Part shown: positions 7,389 to 12,201 of the stretch, in pieces | Layout of the letters: every line of letters starts with the position of its first letter | Numbering within the stretch: the stretch's first letter is position 1 | NCBI GenBank assembly: GCA_041664945.1 | Contig: JBAYJY010000135.1 | Coordinates: 1 to 12,201, forward strand | DNA length: 12,201 nt | Source of the DNA: JBAYJY01 sp041664945 | GTDB taxonomy: Bacteria > UBP15 > UBA6099 | Reading direction: 5' to 3' | Translations under genes and position numbers: made by a program | The notes under the pieces: model-generated | Databases searched by the model: none | What the model saw: the letters and a program-made list of their open reading frames with translations, nothing else | Told to the model about the DNA's origin: nothing

Positions 7389-7847
7389 CTAATCAGCCGC
7401 GACTTCGATCTTGCGGGCTTCCTCTGTTTTCTTTTCGATTTTTGGAATAGTCAATTCGAGAAGTCCGTTTTTGTAGCTCGCCTTGATCGCATCGGCATCA
7501 GCCGTTTCAGGCAATGAGAATGAACGCTGGAAGGAGCCGTACCTGCGCTCCGCCCGGTAGAAATGCTTGGTCTTTTCCTCTTTTTCTTCAGTCTTTTCGC
7601 CTCTGATTGTGAGCGTTCCCTCGTGGAACTCAACGGTGATGTCATTTTTAGTGAGGCCGGGGATTTCGGCCTTGACAACTATGTTGGAATCTTCCTCATA
7701 GATGTCCAGAGCCGGCGCCCAAACGCGTGTCGAGAGAAGCGAGTCCCAGTCGGCCGGAATGTTCTCGCCGAACATCCGATCGAGTGTTTCGCCCCATCTT
7801 GCCAGATCTCCTAAATGCCCTGCAGGTCTCCAACGAACGAGTGTCAT
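7389..7847 (-). CDS. hsp20: Hsp20 small heat-shock protein (alpha-crystallin family)
   Basis: A 152-residue protein, typical for a bacterial class A small heat-shock protein. The start is the ATG at 7847, eight bases after AGGAGG; a GTG nine bases upstream overlaps that ribosome binding site and is rejected. A ~40-residue N-terminal arm (with RWRPAG and DRMFGE) precedes the alpha-crystallin domain (about 43-137), including DIYEEDSNIVVKAEIPG (48-64), the ERRYGSFQRSFSLP strand (100-113) and the ASYKNGLLELTIPK signature (123-136). The C-terminal tail carries an I-x-V motif (IEV, 147-149) used for oligomer contacts. The protein is an ATP-independent holdase that binds unfolding proteins in the cytoplasm. 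It has its own promoter and terminator, so it is monocistronic. A single-copy stress gene; the neighbours give no special role. Confidence 0.96.
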   Translation of the reverse strand: MTLVRWRPAGHLGDLARWGETLDRMFGENIPADWDSLLSTRVWAPALDIYEEDSNIVVKAEIPGLTKNDITVEFHEGTLTIRGEKTEEKEEKTKHFYRAERRYGSFQRSFSLPETADADAIKASYKNGLLELTIPKIEKKTEEARKIEVAAD

Positions 7848-7925
7848 AATAAACACCTCCTAAGATTAGTCCGCCGGAAAAGCGAACCGTTTTCTATCCG
7901 AACCCATGATGGCGGATTCGGTTTC
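7848..7925 (-). promoter_or_regulatory. hsp20 5' leader, possible RNA thermometer
   Basis: The predicted 78-base leader contains UUUU (7881-7878) that can pair with AGGA of the ribosome binding site (7861-7858), extended by one C-G pair, with a 16-base loop. This is the geometry of fourU thermometers. A second helix, TCCGCC with GGCGGA (7911-7916 with 7870-7875), could close the leader, although it competes with a CGGAT/ATCCG hairpin (7913-7917 with 7896-7900). The pairing rests on G-U pairs and is short, so this is suggestive only. Confidence 0.3.
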
Positions 7926-7931
7926 AATCAT

Positions 7932-7960
7932 ATTATGGCCACTTAGCGCCATGTTGTCAA
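7932..7960 (-). promoter_or_regulatory. hsp20 promoter with inverted repeat in the spacer
   Basis: On the minus strand: TTGACA (7960-7955), a 17-base spacer, then CATAAT (7937-7932), a near-consensus sigma70-type promoter. ATGGC and GCCAT (7952-7948 and 7939-7935) form a 5-bp inverted repeat inside the core promoter, well placed for a repressor. No CIRCE element (TTAGCACTC..GAGTGCTAA) is present. Confidence 0.7.
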
Positions 7961-8256
7961 GCGATATATAAAATTAATTTATCTTATCTCAATAAATTTG
8001 TCATAGCGTGTAAAAGCGCATGAAACCTGTGTTTTTGCAGAATTATATTTTTTTGCAAAGTTGCGCCATGGATTTTAAACGCGCGTTTTCATCATCTTAA
8101 ATTGTTAGAAAGGCTTAAGGCATTTTATGCTTGAATCCTATTACGCTTCTGTAAAGTTATTTTGTGTTACGTTCTTTTTCATTTAAATAAAGTGATTTTC
8201 CTGCCGGATTCGCGAAATCGCATGTTCCGTTAGAAGAACTGTGAGAATGGAATGTC
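7961..8256. other. AT-rich divergent intergenic region
   Basis: About 300 bases lie between the divergent hsp20 and csaB-tagA promoters. I see no gene: frames are short and stop-rich. It includes a perfect 12-bp palindrome, AAACGCGCGTTT (8077-8088), which could be an operator, and two near-identical TTTTTGCA stretches (about 8033-8040 and 8049-8057). Confidence 0.55.
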
Positions 8257-8287
8257 TTGACTTTATTACTGATAGTTGTGATACAAT
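8257..8287 (+). promoter_or_regulatory. promoter of the csaB-tagA fusion gene
   Basis: TTGACT (8257-8262), a 19-base spacer, then TACAAT (8282-8287) preceded by TGA, an extended -10. Transcription would start near 8294, giving a leader of about 136 bases before the TTG start. The spacer is long, so the extended -10 probably carries most of the strength. Confidence 0.55.
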
Positions 8288-8317
8288 CAGGGGGTTTGAT
8301 TTAACGGGTCATTTATA

Positions 8318-8434
8318 ATGTGGTGCGCCGTCGGAATTGAGCGGGTTGGATTGAGAGGCGCGCGGCCGGGCAGGCGGGATATACAAAGCGAGGCGCCTGA
8401 AGCGGCGGATATAGGCGAGAGGATAACGATTTGA
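8318..8434 (+). CDS. possible 38-codon leader ORF overlapping csaB-tagA
   Basis: ATG at 8318 opens a 38-residue frame (MWCAVGIERVGLRGARPG..., Arg- and Glu-rich) that ends at TGA 8432-8434, overlapping the TTG start of the next gene in the arrangement TTGA. That arrangement is typical of translational coupling. There is no good ribosome binding site before this ATG and no recognisable domain, so it may be chance. It covers most of the leader of the fusion gene. Confidence 0.2.
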   Translation: MWCAVGIERVGLRGARPGRRDIQSEAPEAADIGERITI

Positions 8435-10278
8435 AATTTTTCATATTCGGATATTTCGGGCGGCACAATCTTGGCGATGAGGCGATATTGCATTCGTTTT
8501 TAAACTGGGGGCGGCGGAGTTTGCCGGGGAGCGAGTTTTGCGTTTTGACGGCGGCTCCCGAATGGACGGCCGAGCGATACGGAGTTGAGTCGGTCCCAAA
8601 GACGGGAATGAGGGCGGTCGCGCGGGCGATCAGAAAATCGGATGTTGTGGTGTCGCCCGGCGGCGGAATATTTCAGGACAGCACGAGCGCGCGGAGCGTT
8701 ATTTATTACATAATGCTGTTGATGATCGCGAGGATTTACAGGAAGCCGGTGTTTCTGCTGTCGCAGGGCATGGGGCCTCTCGGCAGGAAATGGGTTCGGA
8801 AGCTGACTCGCAGGTCGCTGGATCGCAACACGCGGCACGTGTGGGTGCGAGACGAACCGGCTCTGGAATTCACTCACGAGCTCGGGCTCGAAGGCCCTCA
8901 TTTCAGCTTGGGCGCGGACATGGTGTTCGCGCTTATGAACGGGGAGATATGCCCGGAGCGCGAGCCGGAGCCGGGCGGTCCGCTGCGAGTTGCGGTTTCG
9001 CTACGGCCCTGCGATGGTCTCGACAGGGTCGCCGGGGCGCTGGAAGGCTGCCTGCTGCGGTTGTGCAAGGAACGGCCTGTGGAACTGCATCTTTTCGCGT
9101 TCGACCGCGAGGAGGACGTCGCGGCGGTCAACCGTTTCGCGGAGGAGATGAGGCGCTCGACGCCGGACCTTGATGTGCGCATCTTCGGAGCCTCGAGAAT
9201 CAAACCTCTCGAAATCCCGGAAGTTCTTGAAGCTATCGCCGGCATGGATGTCGTTGTCGGCATGAGGCTGCATTCGCTGGTGTTCGCTTCGCTTTGCGGA
9301 ACTCCTTTCGTCGCCCTTTGCTATGACCCGAAAGTGAGGGCGTTTGCAGAGGCGTGCGGGCAGCCGTTCATTGTGGACCCGACAACGGCGTCCGCTCTCG
9401 AACTCGACGCCGCGATCACGCGGCTGATAGGCGAGGGCCGCGCCGCCGCTCGCGCGGCGCTCGCGGGAAACACGGGCCGCCTGAGCGGATTGTTGAAGGA
9501 TTCTCTCGAATCGTTTGCAAACGAGTTGAGTCTGATCGAAGAGGCTCGACTTGAGGTTCTCGGCATTCCAGTCTCAGGATTGAGCCTGAGTCGGACTCTC
9601 GAGAAAATATTCAGAACTGTTCGCGAGAGCGGGAAGCTTCACATAGTGACCGTGAATCCGGAGATGGCGCTGCGCGCGGATGGCGACCCGGAATTCCGGG
9701 AGCTTTTAAGGTCCGGAACGCTTAACACGCCGGACGGAGTCGGAATTAGAATCGGAGTTCGACTTAAATACAAGAGGCGCATCGAAGCGGTGACCGGCGT
9801 GGATATGGCGGAAGCGCTTCTAAGCAAATCGAAAGAACTGGGACTGAGAATATTTTTGCTCGGCGGGAAGCCGGAAGTGATAGAGAAATGCGTAGCGAAA
9901 GCGGCGTCTCTGCCGGAAGCGCCGATCATTGCGGGGCATCATCACGGCTATCTCGACGGAATTGATCCCGAAGCATTGAGAAAAACTATCAATGATGCGG
10001 CGCCCGACATAGTTCTCGCCGGGATGGGGTCGCCGTTGCAGGAATACTGGATTCGGGACAACAAGGGCAAGCTTGGCGCATCGGTTTTCATAGGGGTGGG
10101 CGGCACATTCGATGTGCTCGCGGGGGAGGCGAAGCGCGCGCCGGCCGTGTTTAGGAAAATCGGGATGGAATGGGCGTACAGGCTGATTACAAATCCGTCC
10201 CGGCTTCGGCGGGTCGCCGGCTTTCCAATTTTTTTCATAAGAATAGTATTTGACGCTTTTCGCGGCCACCGGGTGTGA
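8431..10278 (+). CDS. csaB-tagA: CsaB polysaccharide pyruvyl transferase fused to TagA/WecG-type glycosyltransferase
   Basis: A 615-residue protein from a TTG start, forced by an in-frame TGA at 8398 and supported by AGAGG eight bases upstream. Residues ~1-365 match CsaB: GYFGRHNLGDEAIL (7-20), SPGGGIFQDSTSARS (75-89), SQGMGPLGRKW (111-121), WVRDE (138-142) and GMRLHSLVFA (277-286). CsaB puts a ketal pyruvate on secondary cell-wall polysaccharide, the ligand of SLH domains. Residues ~375-615 match WecG/TagA/CpsF: TVNPEMALR (407-415), NTPDGVGI (432-439; Asp435 corresponds to the proposed catalytic Asp), GMGSPLQEYW (531-540), GVGGTFDVLAG (565 region) and a basic C-terminal tail (WAYRLITNPSRLRR) like the membrane-targeting tail of TagA. 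TagA-type enzymes add ManNAc (or a related sugar) to polyprenyl-linked GlcNAc. Both halves keep their motifs, so a bifunctional cytoplasmic enzyme for a pyruvylated wall polymer is likely. The acceptor is inferred. Confidence 0.93.
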   Translation: MKFFIFGYFGRHNLGDEAILHSFLNWGRRSLPGSEFCVLTAAPEWTAERYGVESVPKTGMRAVARAIRKSDVVVSPGGGIFQDSTSARSVIYYIMLLMIARIYRKPVFLLSQGMGPLGRKWVRKLTRRSLDRNTRHVWVRDEPALEFTHELGLEGPHFSLGADMVFALMNGEICPEREPEPGGPLRVAVSLRPCDGLDRVAGALEGCLLRLCKERPVELHLFAFDREEDVAAVNRFAEEMRRSTPDLDVRIFGASRIKPLEIPEVLEAIAGMDVVVGMRLHSLVFASLCGTPFVALCYDPKVRAFAEACGQPFIVDPTTASALELDAAITRLIGEGRAAARAALAGNTGRLSGLLKDSLESFANELSLIEEARLEVLGIPVSGLSLSRTLEKIFRTVRESGKLHIVTVNPEMALRADGDPEFRELLRSGTLNTPDGVGIRIGVRLKYKRRIEAVTGVDMAEALLSKSKELGLRIFLLGGKPEVIEKCVAKAASLPEAPIIAGHHHGYLDGIDPEALRKTINDAAPDIVLAGMGSPLQEYWIRDNKGKLGASVFIGVGGTFDVLAGEAKRAPAVFRKIGMEWAYRLITNPSRLRRVAGFPIFFIRIVFDAFRGHRV

Positions 10279-10311
10279 CTTTAAAGCCACAGGGTGTGGC
10301 AAAAAAACCAC
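10265..10311 (+). repeat. 21-bp tandem repeat spanning the csaB-tagA stop codon
   Basis: GCCACCGGGTGTGAC (10265-10279) recurs 21 bases later as GCCACAGGGTGTGGC (10286-10300), 13 of 15 identical, with a third partial copy CCACGG after an A-run. The first copy contains the stop codon. The second can fold as a 5-bp hairpin (GCCAC/GTGGC) but lacks a following T-run, so it is a poor terminator on the plus strand. Confidence 0.6.
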
Positions 10312-10515
10312 GGTTTTCAAAAGTAAAACAACGCCCCGCTGATTTTACACTCTTATTCCAAGTTGAAAAATCGTTATAAAGTCGCACGAAATGCGCAACA
10401 AATCGGCTTAAACTTAAACATACATTAATACGCCGGGCAATTTATTATTAAGTTTTGAATCATTGAAATTCGGCGCTTTACTTTTAATTCAGTCGTTAAT
10501 TAATTGGCATGGAAT
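10312..10515. other. AT-rich intergenic stretch, no gene seen
   Basis: The gap between the fusion gene and the secreted-protein gene, with promoter-like elements only towards its right end (next entries). It is A+T-rich and all frames are short. I see no hairpin terminator with a T-run for the upstream gene. Confidence 0.5.
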
Positions 10516-10546
10516 TTGATCTTAATTTGCTTGGCGAGGTTATAAT
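10516..10546 (+). promoter_or_regulatory. possible distal promoter of the secreted-protein gene
   Basis: TTGATC (10516-10521), a 19-base spacer, then a perfect TATAAT (10541-10546). The long spacer weakens the call. Confidence 0.35.
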
Positions 10547-10571
10547 GTAAATAATTATTCATAAAATTTAC

Positions 10572-10599
10572 TATTCAAACTAAGAATAGTGGGTATAAT
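10572..10599 (+). promoter_or_regulatory. possible proximal promoter of the secreted-protein gene
   Basis: A perfect -10, TATAAT (10594-10599), with only a weak -35 (TATTCA, 10572-10577, 16-base spacer). Transcription would start near 10606, leaving about 27 bases before the ATG at 10633. Confidence 0.45.
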
Positions 10600-10632
10600 A
10601 CAGTAGACATAAGTGATGGCTAAAAAGAAATT

Positions 10633-12201
10633 ATGATGAAAATGCGAAACACATCATATCATTTAAGAGCTATATTTTACTTGTTATTGGGTTTTGTATT
10701 TATCTTGCCGGTGATGGCGACAGCGCAAATTCAGAAAGTAAGTTCCAATAAATTCCAGACACAGAATCCGCCCGCTCCGCAGAATACATCGGTCATAGCG
10801 TTTACGAATGATGCGTTGAACGGGGATCCCGGCGTGACGACGAGAATCGGCGGGATCGCGGGTTTCAGTTCGGGCGCCACTATTAATGCGGATTCATTGT
10901 ATCTGGAATGTCCGCAGGGCGGCACGCACATAGGGCTGTACCATGTCGCGATTACAGTAAATACGGATAGCAACGGCAATTCGAGTTTTGACTATACGAC
11001 AATATCAGGCCTGGACCAAACCGCGCTGGCAACGCTTTCGCCGCCGATTACGGCGCAGGAATATTGGTGCGCGTTATACATGACGGAAAGCACGGGCAGG
11101 CAATGGATATATCCGAGCTCGATAAGGTTGGACAAAATGAACCCGCGGGTCGACGGAGGGCGGCTGAGAACCTATCCGTTGCTGGCCATGGCCGGCGGAC
11201 AAGATAAATGGACTTGGACATATAACGATCCCGGCACGCCGTTAGACCCGGACGGCCTTAACGGAAGCTCATGTCCGGCTTGCGGAGGCACGGAAGACTG
11301 CCGCTGGCAATGTAACAAAAGCAGTTCAATATGGCGGATGCAATCGATCCGCAGGAAGCTGCCGGCGAATTATGACCCGCAGGGCGGGTATGCCGTTTCA
11401 GCCGGCGGCGAAGAAACATCCATGACGGATTTGATTCCGGATGTAAATCAGAATCGAATCAAGCAGAACCCCGACATTTACTGCTACATAATGAGGGTCA
11501 TAGACACTGCGGGCAACTACAGCGTCGTGTCGCAAAACTACAATACGGATGTGCCTACAAAAGCGAGTGAGAAATGCATTATTCCGGACGACAAGCCGGT
11601 CGTGTTCGACAAGGTTGAGTTTTACACTAAATTTGATCCTGTTACCGGATTCAGCGGCAAATTCCCCAGCAACGACTACGGACAGCCGCTTATAACGAGC
11701 AATGCCTGCCATTTTGATCCTATCAATTGCGCGCAAGGCTCTCAGATCGTGCGCCTCAGAATAGTCGCGAGCGAACCGCTTTTCGACGCCCAGAACAGAC
11801 TCGGCGCGAATGTGATCATGGGCGACAACTTCGACAACGACCACGGCTGGCCGCCGGTGGATGTAGATGAGGAGCCGGGCGGCTTCAACAACTTGGATGA
11901 CGATCCCACTCCCGACGGAATAATCGACGATGACGTCGCTTCGACATTGACGCAATATCTGCCCTATGTTAACGATGACCATGCGGACAACAATGCGAAC
12001 GGGTACGTCGACGAAATCCCCAACAGTCCCGCCAATGCCGACGGAACCGTGAATTCCTGCCCGGCGAAGAATTTCTGGAATTTCAATCAGAAAACATGTA
12101 TCGGCAGGCCGCGGATAGAGATATCCGGCGCGGACACAGAGGCGGCCGTTCCCGGCATGGCCAATCCGAATGACGCTTTGACTTTTTTGTGCACTCAGGA
12201 C
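10633..12201 (+). CDS. large secreted protein, 5' part, Ig-like/Asp-rich surface protein
   Basis: The frame is open from the ATG at 10633 to the window end: 523 residues, no stop, so the gene continues. The start is tentative: three ATGs occur in the first four codons (10633, 10636, 10642) and no clear ribosome binding site precedes them. Residues 12-31 form a signal peptide ending in MATAQ. The rest is hydrophilic, Asn/Asp/Thr/Gly-rich. Two segments look like the last strands of Ig-like repeats (YWCALYMTESTGRQWIYPSSI at about 144-164, YCYIMRVIDTAGNYSVVSQNY at 283-303). A cluster CPACGGTEDCRWQC (Cys214, 217, 223, 227) could bind metal or form disulfides; 13 cysteines are visible. Asp-rich stretches (DDDPTPDGIIDDD 422-434, NDDHADNNANGYVDE 447-461) resemble calcium-binding D-x-N-x-NG-x-x-DE repeats of secreted proteins. 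Probable cell-surface or extracellular protein; no enzyme domain is recognised. Confidence 0.8.
   Translation, partial: MMKMRNTSYHLRAIFYLLLGFVFILPVMATAQIQKVSSNKFQTQNPPAPQNTSVIAFTNDALNGDPGVTTRIGGIAGFSSGATINADSLYLECPQGGTHIGLYHVAITVNTDSNGNSSFDYTTISGLDQTALATLSPPITAQEYWCALYMTESTGRQWIYPSSIRLDKMNPRVDGGRLRTYPLLAMAGGQDKWTWTYNDPGTPLDPDGLNGSSCPACGGTEDCRWQCNKSSSIWRMQSIRRKLPANYDPQGGYAVSAGGEETSMTDLIPDVNQNRIKQNPDIYCYIMRVIDTAGNYSVVSQNYNTDVPTKASEKCIIPDDKPVVFDKVEFYTKFDPVTGFSGKFPSNDYGQPLITSNACHFDPINCAQGSQIVRLRIVASEPLFDAQNRLGANVIMGDNFDNDHGWPPVDVDEEPGGFNNLDDDPTPDGIIDDDVASTLTQYLPYVNDDHADNNANGYVDEIPNSPANADGTVNSCPAKNFWNFNQKTCIGRPRIEISGADTEAAVPGMANPNDALTFLCTQD

Noticed and set aside
7848..7990. CIRCE element for HrcA control of hsp20
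   Set aside because: No TTAGCACTC...GAGTGCTAA inverted repeat is present near the promoter.
9820..10320. 166-codon open frame on the minus strand opposite the fusion gene
   Set aside because: It lies antisense to the well-supported TagA half, has no recognisable domain, and its start falls in the 21-bp repeat. Long antisense frames are expected in GC-rich coding DNA.
11398..11982. 194-codon open frame on the minus strand inside the secreted-protein gene
   Set aside because: The plus frame is open for 523 codons with a signal peptide and promoter-like -10 boxes. The antisense frame is Val/Arg/Ile-rich and has no visible domain.
1..12201. Mobile element, CRISPR array, tRNA or rRNA gene
   Set aside because: No transposase or integrase motifs, no regularly spaced repeats, and no tRNA-like or rRNA-like sequence were seen on either strand.

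Overview
The window looks like chromosomal DNA from an anaerobically respiring bacterium with a Gram-negative-type envelope. The evidence is a 15-heme exported cytochrome, a Tat-exported four-cluster ferredoxin-like protein with its NrfD/HybB-type membrane partner, and several other exported proteins. Coding DNA is moderately GC-rich and the intergenic gaps are strikingly AT-rich. Ribosome binding sites are mostly canonical (GGAGGA, AGGAGG). I cannot name the phylum. The redox module recalls delta-proteobacterial Hmc/Cbc systems. The CsaB-TagA type enzyme recalls lineages that make pyruvylated secondary cell-wall polymers. There are no rRNA or tRNA genes, CRISPR arrays or transposases.

Layout: (1) 1-2063, plus strand: the 3' end of a GT-C type membrane glycosyltransferase, overlapping by one base an exported protein of unknown function. 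Two hairpins, one a strong bidirectional terminator, separate it from the convergent operon. (2) 2166-5587, minus strand: an operon in the order Tat-exported [4Fe-4S] protein, NrfD/HybB-like membrane protein, 15-heme cytochrome c. It has a good sigma70-like promoter near 5776-5803. No catalytic subunit is present, so it is best read as a quinone/periplasm electron-transfer complex. (3) 6167-7847, minus strand: an Hsp20 small heat-shock gene and, behind a perfect 14-bp terminator stem, a stand-alone exported CHASE2-domain protein whose predicted transcript may be leaderless. (4) 8431-10278, plus strand: a 615-residue fusion of a CsaB-type polysaccharide pyruvyl transferase and a WecG/TagA/CpsF glycosyltransferase, with its own promoter and a short overlapping upstream reading frame. 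(5) 10633-12201, plus strand: the first 523 codons of a large secreted protein with a signal peptide, a four-cysteine cluster and Asp-rich, calcium-repeat-like segments.

How the genes fit together: the minus-strand operon would move electrons between the membrane quinone pool and periplasmic cytochromes. The fusion enzyme and the GT-C enzyme point to envelope polysaccharide synthesis. The secreted 3' protein is the type of product displayed on such an envelope. CHASE2 domains normally sense signals for a kinase or cyclase, so a detached exported CHASE2 protein is the oddest regulatory element here. No complete novel defence or mobile system is visible. The most unusual items are the CsaB-TagA fusion, the CHASE2-only protein with its compact terminator/promoter, and the cytochrome with a terminal CX4CH site.
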